Shown here piece after piece: positions 27,965-37,607 of a stretch of DNA of 39,478 nt. The notes beneath the pieces were generated by a model. The model did no database searches, was not told the origin of the DNA, and worked only from the letters and a program-made list of their open reading frames with translations. Position numbers and translations under genes: made by a program. Numbering within the stretch: the stretch's first letter is position 1; every line of letters begins with the position of its first letter. This DNA is from Stenotrophomonas lacuserhaii (GTDB lineage: Bacteria; Pseudomonadota; Gammaproteobacteria; Xanthomonadales; Xanthomonadaceae): the NCBI RefSeq assembly GCF_014836545.1, contig NZ_JACSQS010000001.1, positions 514,505 to 553,982 of the forward strand, read 5' to 3'.

Positions 27965-27976
27965 CCGCTTATTATA
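27965..27976 (-). promoter_or_regulatory. clpS -10 hexamer, predicted leaderless start
   Basis: A perfect TATAAT (27976-27971) ends six bases before the clpS ATG. A 17-base spacer upstream leads only to TCCAAT, a weak -35. The predicted transcription start coincides with the A of ATG. Confidence 0.6.
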
Positions 27977-28060
27977 GTGGCTGGCTCGGCCGGATTGGAC
28001 GGCAAGCCAACGCGCCTTCACAATCTGCGCGACTCCCCGTACTACCTTCACAGGATTCTC

Positions 28061-28534
28061 ATGGAAAGGACGCTTCGCTTCGCCCTGCTGCTGGCTGTCG
28101 CCACGACGGCGGCCCCCTCCTTCGCCGCCGAGCCGGACAAGGCCATCGGACGCCATCTCGACAAGCTGGGCTATCCCTACGAGATCGACGAGGACGGCGA
28201 CTATCGCATGGTGTTCGACATGGAGGGCGAGCGCACCCAGCTGGTCTATGTGCGCTCGGTGGTGGAAGAATTCGGCAGCCAGCATGTGCGCGAGATCTGG
28301 TCGCCCGGCTACCAGGCCAGCGCCGACCAGTTCCCGGTGGCGGTGGCCAACCGCCTGCTTGAAGATGCGCAGGATGCAAAAATGGGCGGCTGGGTGAAGC
28401 AGGACAAGGTCGCCATGTTCGTGGTGAAAGTGGATGCCGATGCCTCTTCGGAAGCGTTGGACGACGCCATCGAGGCCGCCAGCCGGACCGCCGATGCGAT
28501 GGAACTGGAACTGACCAAGCAGGACGAATACTGA
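28061..28534 (+). CDS. Small exported protein of unknown function, possibly YbjN-like
   Basis: 157 residues with a signal peptide ending around SFAAEP. The mature domain is acidic ([21 protein letters not shown]) and alternates strands and helices. The size and this pattern recall the YbjN sensory-transduction-regulator fold (PF10722), though YbjN itself is cytosolic, so the match is tentative. AGGA precedes the ATG at 28061; the in-frame upstream region overlaps clpS on the other strand and is not coding. It is divergent from clpS and followed one base later by nudJ, so it may head the nudJ-mnmA-hflD operon. No catalytic motif is visible. Confidence 0.72.
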   Translation: MERTLRFALLLAVATTAAPSFAAEPDKAIGRHLDKLGYPYEIDEDGDYRMVFDMEGERTQLVYVRSVVEEFGSQHVREIWSPGYQASADQFPVAVANRLLEDAQDAKMGGWVKQDKVAMFVVKVDADASSEALDDAIEAASRTADAMELELTKQDEY

Positions 28535-28535
28535 A

Positions 28536-28997
28536 GTGAATGCCGCTGCGCCGCGCTGGGCACCCCGCGTCACCGTTGCCACCGTTGTGGTCGACGAGGG
28601 CAGGCTGTTGCTGGTCGAAGAACGCATCGATGGCGAGCTGGTGCTCAACCAGCCCGCCGGCCATCTGGAGCCGGGTGAGTCGCTGGCCGAGGCCGCGCTG
28701 CGCGAGACGCGCGAAGAAACCGGCTGGGAGGTCGAGCTGACCGCGTTCATCGGCACCTACCAGTGGACTGCGCCGGATGGCACGCCGTTCCTGCGCTTCA
28801 GCTATGCCGCGCGCCCGCTCCGGCACGATCCGCTGCGCCCGCTGGATACCGGCATCGAACGCGCACTGTGGCTGCAGCCCGGCGAGCTGCTGGCCGCGCG
28901 CCAGCGGCTGCGCAGCCCACTGGTCTGGCAGGTGGTGGCCGACTTCCTCGCCGGCCAGCGCCATCCCCTCTCCCTGGTCAAGCAGGTTGCTCCATGA
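28536..28997 (+). CDS. nudJ: Nudix hydrolase, NudJ-type phosphatase
   Basis: 153-residue Nudix enzyme. The Nudix box [20 protein letters not shown] with the following TGW fits GX5EX7REUXEEXGU exactly. NudJ hydrolyses nucleoside di- and triphosphates and HMP-pyrophosphate. It begins with GTG one base after the preceding stop, and its stop overlaps the mnmA ATG. The nudJ-mnmA-hflD order is the same as in E. coli, which supports the name. Confidence 0.88.
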   Translation: MNAAAPRWAPRVTVATVVVDEGRLLLVEERIDGELVLNQPAGHLEPGESLAEAALRETREETGWEVELTAFIGTYQWTAPDGTPFLRFSYAARPLRHDPLRPLDTGIERALWLQPGELLAARQRLRSPLVWQVVADFLAGQRHPLSLVKQVAP

Positions 28998-30133
28998 GCG
29001 CGCCACGGATCATGGTCGGCGTGTCCGGCGGAGTGGACTCTTCGGTTGCCGCCTGGCGGCTGGTGCAGCAGGGCGAGCCGGTGGCCGGGCTGTTCATGCA
29101 GAACTGGGCCGATGACGGCAGCGGCGAATGCCGCGCCGAGGATGATCGCCGCGATGCGGTGGCGGTGTGCGGACTGCTCGGCATCCCGTTCCACTTCCGC
29201 GACTTTTCCAGCGAGTACTGGAAAGGCGTGTTCGAACACTTCCTGGCCGAGTATGCGGCCGGGCGCACCCCCAACCCGGACGTGCTGTGCAACCGCGAAG
29301 TGAAGTTCAAGCACTTCCTGGATGCCGCCCGCGAGCTGGGCGCCGAGCGCATCGCCACCGGCCATTACGCGCGGATCGCCCGCGACGGCAACCAGTGGCT
29401 GCTGCTGCGCGGCGCCGACCGCAGCAAGGACCAGAGCTATTTCCTGCACCAGCTGGGCCAGGCACAGCTGTCGGCTACCTTGTTCCCGATCGGCGACCTG
29501 AACAAGAGCGACCTGCGCCGGATGGCACGTGACGCCAACCTGCCGACGCATGCCAAGAAGGACTCCACCGGCATCTGCTTCATCGGCGAACGTGATTTCC
29601 GCGAGTTCCTCGGCCAGTACCTGCCCGCACGCCAGGGCCGCATCGTGGATCCGGACGGGGCGGAAATCGCCGAGCACCCCGGGGTGTTCTATTTCACCCT
29701 GGGCCAGCGCGAAGGACTGAACATCGGCGGCGTCCGCGGCCGCCCGGCGGCGCCGTGGTACGTGGTGGGCAAGGACGTGGCCTCCAACACGCTGTACGTG
29801 GACCAGGACCGCGAAAGCCGCTGGTTGATGTCCACCGAGCTGGTCAGTGAAAGCGCGCACTGGATCGTCGGCGCCCCGCCCGCCACCCGCTTCGAGTGCA
29901 CCGCGCAGACCCGCTACCGCCAGCCCGATGAGGCCTGTACGGTCCAGGTGCGCGATGATGGCAGCCTGCATGTCCGCTTCCCCACTCCCCAGCGGGCGGT
30001 CACCCCCGGCCAGTCGCTGGTGCTGTACCAGGGCGATGTCTGCCTCGGTGGTGCGGTGATCGCCGCCACCGACGCACCGCTTGAACAGCGGCTGCGCCCT
30101 ACTCCTTCTCCTTTCGAGGTACCTGCTGCATGA
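28994..30133 (+). CDS. mnmA: tRNA-specific 2-thiouridylase MnmA
   Basis: Thiolates U34 of tRNA-Lys, -Glu and -Gln using ATP and sulfur from a persulfide relay; 379 residues. The PP-loop is GVSGGVDSS. Catalytic Cys residues lie in [11 protein letters not shown] and [12 protein letters not shown]. The C-terminal beta-barrel is complete. The start overlaps the nudJ stop (ATGA), and its own stop overlaps the hflD start in the same way, so the three genes are translationally coupled. Confidence 0.97.
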   Translation: MSAPRIMVGVSGGVDSSVAAWRLVQQGEPVAGLFMQNWADDGSGECRAEDDRRDAVAVCGLLGIPFHFRDFSSEYWKGVFEHFLAEYAAGRTPNPDVLCNREVKFKHFLDAARELGAERIATGHYARIARDGNQWLLLRGADRSKDQSYFLHQLGQAQLSATLFPIGDLNKSDLRRMARDANLPTHAKKDSTGICFIGERDFREFLGQYLPARQGRIVDPDGAEIAEHPGVFYFTLGQREGLNIGGVRGRPAAPWYVVGKDVASNTLYVDQDRESRWLMSTELVSESAHWIVGAPPATRFECTAQTRYRQPDEACTVQVRDDGSLHVRFPTPQRAVTPGQSLVLYQGDVCLGGAVIAATDAPLEQRLRPTPSPFEVPAA

Positions 30134-30744
30134 GTTTCACTGTCGACGACCGCGTACTGGCCCTGGCCGGCATAGCCCAGGCCCTGCAACAGGTCCGCCG
30201 CATCGCCGATACCGGCCACTCCGAAGCGGGTGCGGTGCGCACCGCCATGGACAGCGTGTTCCGCATCGACGCCGCATCACCGCAGGAGGTGTATGGCGAC
30301 CGTGAATCGCTGAAGCCGGGCCTGCGCCTGCTGCACAACTACTTCCGCAACCAGGGCCAGGACCCGATCCTGCCCAAGCTGGCACTGGCGGTGCTGCAGC
30401 TGGAGCGCCGCTTCGTGCGCGAGCCGGACACCATCGCCAAGGTCACCGCCGGCATCGAGCGCGCCAGCCGCCAGGGCCGTGAGCTGGGCGACAGCGGGCA
30501 CCCGGACGTGCTGGCCACGCTGGGCGGCGTCTATGCCGACACCATCAGCCACCTCAAGCCGCGGGTCATGGTGCAGGGCAACCCGCATTACCTGGGCCAG
30601 GCCGGGGTGGTGGCCGAAATCCGCGCGCTGCTGCTGGCGGCGGTGCGCTCGGCGGTGCTGTGGCGCCAACTGGGTGGCAGCTACTGGGATTTCCTGCTGG
30701 CACGCAAGGCGATGGTGGAAGCGGTGGACCGCGCGCTGCGCTGA
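30130..30744 (+). CDS. hflD: HflD homolog, high-frequency lysogenization protein
   Basis: 204-residue, mostly helical, membrane-associated protein named for its effect on lambda CII in E. coli; its normal role is unclear. [24 protein letters not shown] and [13 protein letters not shown] are conserved. It overlaps the mnmA stop by four bases. purB, which follows hflD in E. coli, is missing here; SMAG repeats and a chemoreceptor follow instead. Confidence 0.93.
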   Translation: MSFTVDDRVLALAGIAQALQQVRRIADTGHSEAGAVRTAMDSVFRIDAASPQEVYGDRESLKPGLRLLHNYFRNQGQDPILPKLALAVLQLERRFVREPDTIAKVTAGIERASRQGRELGDSGHPDVLATLGGVYADTISHLKPRVMVQGNPHYLGQAGVVAEIRALLLAAVRSAVLWRQLGGSYWDFLLARKAMVEAVDRALR

Positions 30745-30752
30745 GCCGCACG

Positions 30753-30880
30753 GTAGCGCCGAGCCATGCTCGGCGAGCGCAGCGGCGAAGGCAACAGCGT
30801 GACGACCAACGGTCGTCACGCACTGACGGCAGTCGTCACCCGCCAGCGGCCCAAGACTGACGGCCAGCGGCCGTCACTAC
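30753..30880. repeat. SMAG/REP composite palindromic element (copy 2)
   Basis: Begins with GTAG and the hairpin CGCCGAGC-CAT-GCTCGGCG (30757-30775), then GTGACGACC-AAC-GGTCGTCAC (30799-30819), and ends with TGACGGCC-AGC-GGCCGTCA and CTAC (30858-30880). The order and stems match the minus-strand reading of 2394-2499, but the spacing between the second and third hairpins is longer (128 versus 106 bases overall). It starts eight bases past the hflD stop. Confidence 0.87.
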
Positions 30881-30912
30881 CGGGGCGGTCGCGGTGGATG
30901 CAACATCGGCGT

Positions 30913-30939
30913 TAAAGAGAAACCAGGTACGGCCGATAC
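30913..30939 (+). promoter_or_regulatory. Sigma-28 (FliA) promoter for the chemoreceptor
   Basis: TAAAG (30913-30917), 14 bases, then GCCGATAC (30932-30939). This equals the FliA consensus (TAAAG-N14-GCCGATAA) except for the last base. Transcription would begin near 30946. It ties the chemoreceptor to the late flagellar regulon. Confidence 0.82.
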
Positions 30940-30967
30940 TGCATTTGTGACTCTCCCGGGAACGTCC

Positions 30968-32158
30968 ATGTACTCTCGCACCATCATCCGTCTGGCCGCA
31001 CCGTTGGTGCTGACCCTGCTTCTGCCCCTCGCCTTTGCTCTGGAGTGGCCTGCGGCCCTGCGCTGGGCGATCCTTACCACGATGACGCTGAGCTGGCTCG
31101 GCCACGCCTGGTGGAGCACCCGTGCTCCGGTCGGGCGTTCGCCGGAACAGGCCCGCATCCTGCGCGAGCAGGACCAGCTGCTGACCGAACTGCGCAACTT
31201 CGTCGGCAATGAAATCGACGGCTCGCGCAGCGAAGTCGAGCGCGCCCGCGACCTGATCCGCCAAGCCGTGTCCGGCCTGGGCGGCAGCTTCGAAGCGATG
31301 AACCGCAAGTCGCGCCAGCAGAGCCAGGCATTGGCCCGCATCGTCGACCGTACCGGTGAAGACGGTTCGGCCGGACTGGACGTGGCGCGCTTCGCCCAGC
31401 ACGCCAGCCACCAGATGGAACAACTGGTGGAAGCGCTGGAGCAGGTCAGCGGCCAGAGCAGCAACACCGTGCAGCACATCGACCAGATGGCGCAGCACCT
31501 GGATGGCATCTTCGCGCTGCTGGAAGACGTCAAGTCGATCGCCGACCAGACCAACCTGCTGGCACTGAACGCGGCCATCGAAGCGGCCCGTGCCGGCGAA
31601 GCCGGCCGCGGCTTCGCCGTGGTAGCCGACGAGGTGCGCAACCTGTCCGAGCGCTCAACCACGTTCAACGAGCAGATCCGCAAGCTGGCCCACAGCTCCA
31701 AGGACGCCATCGCCAAGGTCCGCGAAACGGTCACCCACATGGCCTCGCGTGACATGGACCGTTCCCGCGAAGCCCGCATGGAAGCCGCTTCGATGGTCGA
31801 CAACGTGGCGCAGATCAATGCCTCGCTGGGCGATGGCATGCGCGAAGTGTCCGAGTGCGCCCGCGCCATCGACGGCAGCGTGGCCGAAGCGGTGCGTGCC
31901 CTGCAGTTCGAAGACATCGCCACCCAGGCGCTGGGCGGCGTGCATGTCCACCTGGACCGCCTGACCTCGATCAACCGCGAAGCCTTGGCACTGCAGGAAC
32001 TGCTGCATCGCCATGGCGGCGCGGCCGACGAAGAAATGGTCACCGCCCTGGCCCGCACCGGCAACCGCCTGCGTGACCTGCGCAGCGAATGGGAACGGCC
32101 GCCGCACAAGCCGGTCACCCAGCAGAGCATGGGTGCCGGAACGGTGGAACTGTTCTGA
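30968..32158 (+). CDS. Methyl-accepting chemotaxis protein without a periplasmic sensor domain
   Basis: Chemoreceptor of 396 residues. Two hydrophobic segments (about 6-25 and 31-49) are joined by only about five residues, so nothing substantial reaches the periplasm. A coiled coil and the kinase-control hairpin follow, with the hallmark [20 protein letters not shown] and [15 protein letters not shown]. No HAMP, PAS or other ligand domain is evident, so it may sense a membrane or internal cue. The ATG at 30968 has CGGGAA upstream; a GTG at 30947 is too close to the predicted transcription start. No C-terminal pentapeptide for CheR/CheB tethering is present (it ends GTVELF). Control is by a sigma-28 promoter. 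Confidence 0.9.
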   Translation: MYSRTIIRLAAPLVLTLLLPLAFALEWPAALRWAILTTMTLSWLGHAWWSTRAPVGRSPEQARILREQDQLLTELRNFVGNEIDGSRSEVERARDLIRQAVSGLGGSFEAMNRKSRQQSQALARIVDRTGEDGSAGLDVARFAQHASHQMEQLVEALEQVSGQSSNTVQHIDQMAQHLDGIFALLEDVKSIADQTNLLALNAAIEAARAGEAGRGFAVVADEVRNLSERSTTFNEQIRKLAHSSKDAIAKVRETVTHMASRDMDRSREARMEAASMVDNVAQINASLGDGMREVSECARAIDGSVAEAVRALQFEDIATQALGGVHVHLDRLTSINREALALQELLHRHGGAADEEMVTALARTGNRLRDLRSEWERPPHKPVTQQSMGAGTVELF

Positions 32159-32566
32159 TCCCGCGTGGTGCTTGACGCCCCAGCTGAACCCCAGAGCCCC
32201 GGCACTGCCGGGGCTTTGTCGTGCCCGGCGCCGACCGAGCACGCACGGGCCGAGGGCACCGCGCAGCAAGCGCAGACCCCGCGCCAGCAACTACAGCGGC
32301 TTGAGGCCCTGGCGCAGGCAGAGCTGGCGCAACTGGAGCTGATGGCGGGCAGGCAGGCGGTGATGCGACACAGCCTTGAGCAGGCCAGCCTGTGCTGGGA
32401 CCTGGGGCTGGATGCAAGGGATCTGGCGCCTGCAGGCGCGGGCCACGCATCGGCGGCAACGGTGCGCTGACGCGCTCTGCAGGCCGCCACGCGGGATCAG
32501 GAGGATCATGCGGGTGACGATCGTCAGCCCCGGTACCGGGCGCCGCATGCGCGACGCCCACGGTGT
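32159..32566. other. Intergenic region with a terminator and no confident gene
   Basis: 408 bases between the chemoreceptor and the convergent PAS-GGDEF-EAL gene. A terminator lies at 32195-32215. A plus-strand open frame reaches 32470 with a Gln/Ala/Leu-rich, coiled-coil-like stretch (QRLEALAQAELAQLELM), but its only early start lies before the terminator and no ribosome site is visible inside. It might be a degraded gene or a chance frame. Confidence 0.4.
32195..32219 (+). terminator. Rho-independent terminator after the chemoreceptor
   Basis: AGCCCCGGC (32195-32203) pairs with GCCGGGGCT (32207-32215) around a three-base loop. The T tract that follows (TTGT) is short. It lies 37 bases after the stop codon. 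Confidence 0.75.
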
Positions 32567-35338
32567 TCAGCCCGCCAGCACCGCAGCGGTGTCCCGCATA
32601 GACGCCCCGGTGGCTGCATCGCGCAGCCAGTGCGCCAGCTCGCGCGGCACCAGCGGCCGCGAATACAGGTAGCCCTGGATCTCGTCACAGCCCTGGCGGC
32701 GCAGGAGGTCTTCTTCCTGCTCCGTTTCCACCCCTTCGGCCACGACCTTCATACCCAGCGCGTGGCCCAGGTGGACGATCGCCTGGGTGACTTCGGCGGT
32801 ACCGGTATCTTCCAGCATGCCCTGTACGAAGCTGCGGTCGATCTTCAGCCGACCGACCGGGAACCGGTTGAGGTAGTGCAGGTTGGAGAATCCGGTGCCG
32901 AAGTCGTCCACCGCCAGCGGCACGTTGTGCCGTTCGAATACGTCGAAACAGTGCCGCAACACTTCGGTGTCACGGATCAGCGCCGACTCGGTGAGCTCCA
33001 GCTCCATCCGGGTCGGCGACAGGCCATGCGCGTGGCAGACCGCGATCACCCGCTCGGCGAATCCGCGCTCGCGCAGCTGCACCGCCGAGACGTTCACCGC
33101 GATCCGGTCGAACAGCAGGCCCGCACGGTCCCAGGCCGAGGCCTGCCGACACGCTTCGTTGAGTACCCAGTCGCCGATGCGCACGATCTCGCCGCACTTC
33201 TCCGCTATCGGGATGAACTCGGCCGGGCTGCAGTAGCCCAGGCCGGGCCGGTGCCAGCGCAGCAGGGCTTCGATAGCGGGCGGTTGACCGGGTTCGGCAT
33301 GCATCAGCGGCTGGTAGACCAGGCTGAATTCTTCACGCTCGATGGCCCCGTGCAGGGCGTGTTCGATATCCAGCCTGCGCTGGATCCGGCTGAGCGCATC
33401 CTGGCTGTAGTACTGGTAGGTATTGCGGCCTGCCTCTTTCGCTGCGTGCATCGCCGCATCGGCGGCACGCAGCAGGGAATCGAAATCTTCGCGGCCGTCT
33501 TCCAGCATCGCGATGCCGACGCTGGCGCCGACCTTCAGCAGGTCCTGCCCACGATGCAGCGGCTCGGCCAACGAGGCGATCAGCTTGCGCGCCACGTGGC
33601 CGGCATCTTCGGCCTCGGCCAGGTCACGCAGCACGACGATGAACTCATCCCCGTTGAAACGCCCGAACAGGTCGCTGTTGCGCAGGTTCTGGTGCAGTCG
33701 GCTTGCCGCTGCCTTGAGCAGGGTATCGCCGGTGGCATGCCCGAAGCTGTCGTTGATGGTCTTGAAGCCGTCCAGGTCGATGAACAGCATCGCCAGCGGT
33801 GTACCGCGATCACGCGCCTCTTTGATCGCATCGGTGGTCTGCTCGCGCAGCAGCATGCGGTTGGGCAGCCCGGTCAGCAGGTCGTAGTGGGCCAGCAGTT
33901 CAATCCGTTCATTGGCCTCGCGTTCGCGGGTGATGTCACGGAACAGCACCACGAACCGCGGCGGCAGGCCGTCACGGCGGTCCAGTTCGATCAACACCTG
34001 CACCCATACGCGCATGCCGGATTGCCGGTAAAAGCACAGGTCCAGTTGTTCGGGCAGGCCGCCGGCGGCGATGCGCTCAAGCGCGGATTCGAAGGCGGTG
34101 CGCGAGTCATCGGTGTACAGCGCCAGCGCTTGGTCCAGGCTGATCGATTCCTTGCGCAGGCCATGGATGCGATAGCACTCCTCGGTCCACTGCATCAGCC
34201 GGGTGTCCACTTCGATCTCGCAGCCGCCGATGCGTCCCAATGCGGAAACACGGTTCAACAACTCGGTGCGCCAGCGGATCAATGCATCGGTCTGGTGCTG
34301 TTCGCTGATGTTCTGTACCTGGCCGAGCAGGCGCTGGATCCGCCCATCGGCGGCCTGCAGGGGCTGCATCCACAAGCGCAGCTGCAAGGCCGCTTGCTGG
34401 CCCGGCCTGCGCAGCTCCAGGTCCAGGTTTTCCGGCCCCCCGTCACGCCACAGCCGGCGCCATGCCATGCGCAGCGCGCCGCGCGAACGCGGCTGCAGCC
34501 GCCGCAGCCAGGCGCGCGGGCTGAAGGAAGGACCGTCTTCCGTGCCCAGCAGCGCATGCAGCTCCGCCGACCACCAGAAACGACGGCAGCCGGGCTCCCA
34601 AGACCAGCTGCCCATGCTGGCGATCTGCTGCGCCTGGCGCAGGTGAAGCTGCTGGTCGTGCAGGTGGGCTTCCAGCTGCTTCTGGTGCTCGATATCGGTA
34701 TGGGTGCCGACCATGCGCAACGGCTGGCCGTCGGCGGTCCGCGCCACTACCCGTCCGCGATCCAGTACCCAGCGCCAGCTCTGGTCCGGCTGGCGGTAGC
34801 GGAATTGGGCACTGTACTGGTCGACCTCGCCACGCAGGTGGCGCTGGACCTGCGCATGGACGCCGGCGCGGTCGTCGGGGTGTATCTTCTCCAGCAGCGC
34901 GCCCGCGCGTTCCTGGACCTCGATCCTGCCCTCGACCGGCGGTGATCGCAGCACGCGGTCGCTGGCCAGGTCCCAGTCCCACAATCGGTGCCCGGCACTT
35001 TCCAGCGCAAGCTCCCAGCGCTCGCCGGCCGGGCTGCGCTCGGGATCTGGAATGCTCAGGGTGAAGGCCAGCAGGTGGCCGCTCTGGTCATGCACGGCGC
35101 GCATCCAGCCGTCGTGGCGACCGCGCGGGCCGCCGGGCAGGCTGCACGGCACGATGCCCCCGTCGGCGGCCAGCAGGCGGATGTCTTCCAGCATGGACTG
35201 GTAGGCAGCAGCTGCCGCAGGCAGGCCGTGCTCGCGCGCGGCGGGATTGGCGGCCAGTGGCGCACCATTGCGGTCAAGGATCACCAGCGCGGAGGCGAGC
35301 GGGTGCTGCAACAGGCTGGCAATGATCCCTTGGTCCAC
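32567..35338 (-). CDS. PAS-PAS-GGDEF-EAL cyclic-di-GMP turnover protein
   Basis: 923-residue cytosolic protein with no clear membrane helix. Three or four PAS-like modules fill residues 1 to about 480 (for example LESAGHRLWDWDLASDRV and a PAC-like RYRQPDQSWRWVLDRGR). A GGDEF domain follows with active-site sequence RFNGDEF, so the first Gly is Asn, and an RNSD fits the inhibitory RxxD site. The EAL domain keeps IEALLRW, NVSAVQL, ELTESAL, VDDFGTGFSNL, LKIDRSFV and VAEGVET, so phosphodiesterase activity is likely intact. The start is GTG with GGAG nine bases upstream. It is divergent from the kinase/RavR pair. Net activity cannot be decided, but the motifs favour c-di-GMP breakdown. Confidence 0.92.
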   Translation of the reverse strand: MDQGIIASLLQHPLASALVILDRNGAPLAANPAAREHGLPAAAAAYQSMLEDIRLLAADGGIVPCSLPGGPRGRHDGWMRAVHDQSGHLLAFTLSIPDPERSPAGERWELALESAGHRLWDWDLASDRVLRSPPVEGRIEVQERAGALLEKIHPDDRAGVHAQVQRHLRGEVDQYSAQFRYRQPDQSWRWVLDRGRVVARTADGQPLRMVGTHTDIEHQKQLEAHLHDQQLHLRQAQQIASMGSWSWEPGCRRFWWSAELHALLGTEDGPSFSPRAWLRRLQPRSRGALRMAWRRLWRDGGPENLDLELRRPGQQAALQLRLWMQPLQAADGRIQRLLGQVQNISEQHQTDALIRWRTELLNRVSALGRIGGCEIEVDTRLMQWTEECYRIHGLRKESISLDQALALYTDDSRTAFESALERIAAGGLPEQLDLCFYRQSGMRVWVQVLIELDRRDGLPPRFVVLFRDITREREANERIELLAHYDLLTGLPNRMLLREQTTDAIKEARDRGTPLAMLFIDLDGFKTINDSFGHATGDTLLKAAASRLHQNLRNSDLFGRFNGDEFIVVLRDLAEAEDAGHVARKLIASLAEPLHRGQDLLKVGASVGIAMLEDGREDFDSLLRAADAAMHAAKEAGRNTYQYYSQDALSRIQRRLDIEHALHGAIEREEFSLVYQPLMHAEPGQPPAIEALLRWHRPGLGYCSPAEFIPIAEKCGEIVRIGDWVLNEACRQASAWDRAGLLFDRIAVNVSAVQLRERGFAERVIAVCHAHGLSPTRMELELTESALIRDTEVLRHCFDVFERHNVPLAVDDFGTGFSNLHYLNRFPVGRLKIDRSFVQGMLEDTGTAEVTQAIVHLGHALGMKVVAEGVETEQEEDLLRRQGCDEIQGYLYSRPLVPRELAHWLRDAATGASMRDTAAVLAG

Positions 35339-35525
35339 GCAACTTGCTCCAATGACGCCCCCGACAGCCGGGAACGAAATCGTTAGCGGCCAGCGGGCGG
35401 GATAATTGAGTACCGGCTGGCTGCATGGGCGTCATCGCGGCGAGTTAAGATGCGATTCGTTGCTGCCCTCCTTCCGCGACCCGGCCCCATCCCGCCATGC
35501 CCCTGCACCTTGTTGGCAAAACCCG
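35339..35525. promoter_or_regulatory. Divergent promoter region between two signalling units
   Basis: 187 bases separate the PAS-GGDEF-EAL gene from the kinase gene. Promoters in both directions are expected, but no convincing hexamer pair is visible. TTAAGAT near 35445 is a possible plus-strand -10. Confidence 0.3.
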
Positions 35526-37607
35526 ATGACGGTCTGCCCGACCCAGCTGGCCAACACCCTGCGGCGGGAACGGCGGCGCGTGGTGCTGGTCTATCTGCTG
35601 CTGGCCGTTGCCTGGATCGTCAGCAGCGACGTAGCCGTGGGCGCGATGATCGGCGATGCCCGCATCGCGGCCTGGCTCCAGACCGTCAAGGGCGTCTTCT
35701 TCGTCTTCACCAGTGCCGCGATGCTGTACCTGCTGCTGCGCCCGCTCGGTGCCCACGTGCTGCAGGCCAATGCCCGCCTGGCTGCTTCCGAGCTGCGCCA
35801 TCGCCAGGCCTTCGTCGGCAACCCCGGCCCGATCCTCATCTACGACCTGCAATCGGTGCGGATCCTCGACGCCAACCCCGCCGCCTGCGCGCTGTTCGGC
35901 TGGAGCCGGGAAGAACTGCTGCAGGAGTCGGTCAGCCTGCTCTGGCCAACGGGCAAACAGGGCGCGCTGGAGGCCACGCTGGAACAGCTGCGCGAGCACC
36001 CGGAGCAGACCTGCCTGCTGCGCGCGCCGCTGCAGTTGCGCGATGGACGCCTGCGCCAGATGGAACTGCGCAGCAATGCGATCGACGTCGACGGACGCCC
36101 CGCGCGGCTGCTTATCGTGATTGACCGCACGGCCGAAGACGAGGCACTGGCGCGCCGCGATCAGGCGCTGGAACGGCTGGAAGAGGCCCATGAACTGGCC
36201 CGCATCGGCGCCTGGCAGCTCGACCCCGCCACTGGCCTGGCCAGCTTCTCGCGGCAGGTTTACCAGTTGCTGGGCCGGCGTCCGCCGCAGGCACGCACCT
36301 GGCACCGCTTCGATGAACTGCTGGTGCCGGCCGATGCAGCGACCACGGCGATGACCGAGCAGCTGCTGGCCGGGATGAGCAGCGGCGAGCCGGTCCACGT
36401 GGACGTGCTGCTGCCCCTGCTGGGCATGGATGGACGACCGTTGATGACCCATCTGCGTGCCGAAAGTGGCGTGGACGAGCTGGGCCGCCCCCGGGTGATG
36501 GGCACGCTGCAGGACGTCACCGAACGCGAACAGTCGCGCCGGTTGCTGCGCGAGCGCGAGGAACAGTTCCGCGAACTGGTGCGGGTGCTGCCCGATGGCG
36601 TAGTGATCCTGTCCGAAGAACACGTGCTGTACGCCAATGCGTTCGCCGTGCGGCTGTTCGGCTATGAAGGCCACACCCTGCTGGGCGAGCCGCTGCGGGC
36701 GCTGGTGGGTGAAGCAGGCCTGCCGGCGGTGCGCGCCCTGCTGCGCAACCCGGTGCCGGAGGCCAGCGCCGGCCAGATCGCGATCATCGGCATGCAGCGC
36801 GCCGATGGCAGCCGTTTCCAGGCCGGGCTGGCGGTGGGCGAAGTGCGCTACGGCGGGCGCGACTGCCGCCTGCTGATCGTGCGCGACCTCAGTGATGCCG
36901 AGCGCACGCGCGCGGCACTGGAGAACAGCAACCGCGAACTGCAGGCGATGGCTGGCCGGCTGTTCTCCCTGCAGGAAGACGAACGCCGCGCCATTTCGCG
37001 CGACCTGCACGATGACATCGGCCAGGCGATCACCGCGATCAAGCTTTCGGCCTGGGCAGCGCTGGATGAAGAAGACAGCGCCCGCCGCCGCGAAGACCTG
37101 CAGCAGATCGTCAGCCTGGCCGATGGCACCGTGGCCAAGCTGCGCGATCTGTCCACCCTGCTGCGGCCACCCCAGCTGGATGCGCTGGGCCTGGAGGCCG
37201 CGCTGCGCTGGCAGGCCGGCGTGCTGTTCCGCTCTTCTCAGGCCGAACTGCTGTCACGCATCGACACCCTGCCCCAGCGCCCGGACAACGCCATCGAACA
37301 GGCCTGCTTCCGGATCGCACAGGAAAGCCTGACCAATGCCCTGCGCCACGCCAAGGCCAGCCAGGTGCTGCTGCACCTGCGCGACATCGACCAGGACCAC
37401 CTGCACCTGCAGGTGCGCGACGATGGCGAAGGCTTCGATCCGCATGGACCGCGCGGACTGGGCCTGATCGTGATGCGCGAACGTGCGCAGAGCGTGGGCG
37501 GACAGCTGCGCATCGAATCGGCTCCGGGGGAAGGTACCCTGATCGAACTGCATCTCCCCTACCGTGTCGGCATGATGCCGGACGAACCGCTGGAATCACG
37601 CCTTTGA
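35526..37607 (+). CDS. Membrane PAS sensor histidine kinase, HisKA_3 (NarX/LiaS) type; RavS/RavA-like position
   Basis: 693 residues from the ATG at 35526, chosen because it leads directly into a basic stretch and two membrane helices (about 18-37 and 55-72); the 40 residues upstream look non-coding. Three PAS modules cover about 85-495. The phospho-acceptor His is in RRAISRDLHDDIGQ, the HisKA_3 signature. The ATPase shows an N-box (AQESLTNALRHA), VRDDGEGFD and GLGLIVMRERAQSVGG. Such kinases normally pair with NarL-type regulators. Here the next gene overlaps by one base (TGATG) and carries a receiver domain attached to GGDEF-EAL, as in the Xanthomonas RavS/RavA-RavR systems. The ribosome site is weak. 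Confidence 0.88.
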   Translation: MTVCPTQLANTLRRERRRVVLVYLLLAVAWIVSSDVAVGAMIGDARIAAWLQTVKGVFFVFTSAAMLYLLLRPLGAHVLQANARLAASELRHRQAFVGNPGPILIYDLQSVRILDANPAACALFGWSREELLQESVSLLWPTGKQGALEATLEQLREHPEQTCLLRAPLQLRDGRLRQMELRSNAIDVDGRPARLLIVIDRTAEDEALARRDQALERLEEAHELARIGAWQLDPATGLASFSRQVYQLLGRRPPQARTWHRFDELLVPADAATTAMTEQLLAGMSSGEPVHVDVLLPLLGMDGRPLMTHLRAESGVDELGRPRVMGTLQDVTEREQSRRLLREREEQFRELVRVLPDGVVILSEEHVLYANAFAVRLFGYEGHTLLGEPLRALVGEAGLPAVRALLRNPVPEASAGQIAIIGMQRADGSRFQAGLAVGEVRYGGRDCRLLIVRDLSDAERTRAALENSNRELQAMAGRLFSLQEDERRAISRDLHDDIGQAITAIKLSAWAALDEEDSARRREDLQQIVSLADGTVAKLRDLSTLLRPPQLDALGLEAALRWQAGVLFRSSQAELLSRIDTLPQRPDNAIEQACFRIAQESLTNALRHAKASQVLLHLRDIDQDHLHLQVRDDGEGFDPHGPRGLGLIVMRERAQSVGGQLRIESAPGEGTLIELHLPYRVGMMPDEPLESRL

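Noticed and set aside
30753..30880. CRISPR-like array of repeated hairpins
   Set aside because: The hairpins differ in sequence and have GTAG/CTAC ends; they are REP/SMAG units, and no cas genes are present.
32165..32470. 101-residue open frame after the chemoreceptor
   Set aside because: Its start precedes a terminator hairpin and no internal ribosome site is visible. The coiled-coil-like stretch alone is not enough.
32630..34945. 771-residue open frame antisense to the PAS-GGDEF-EAL gene
   Set aside because: Shadow frame; the opposite strand encodes complete GGDEF and EAL domains.
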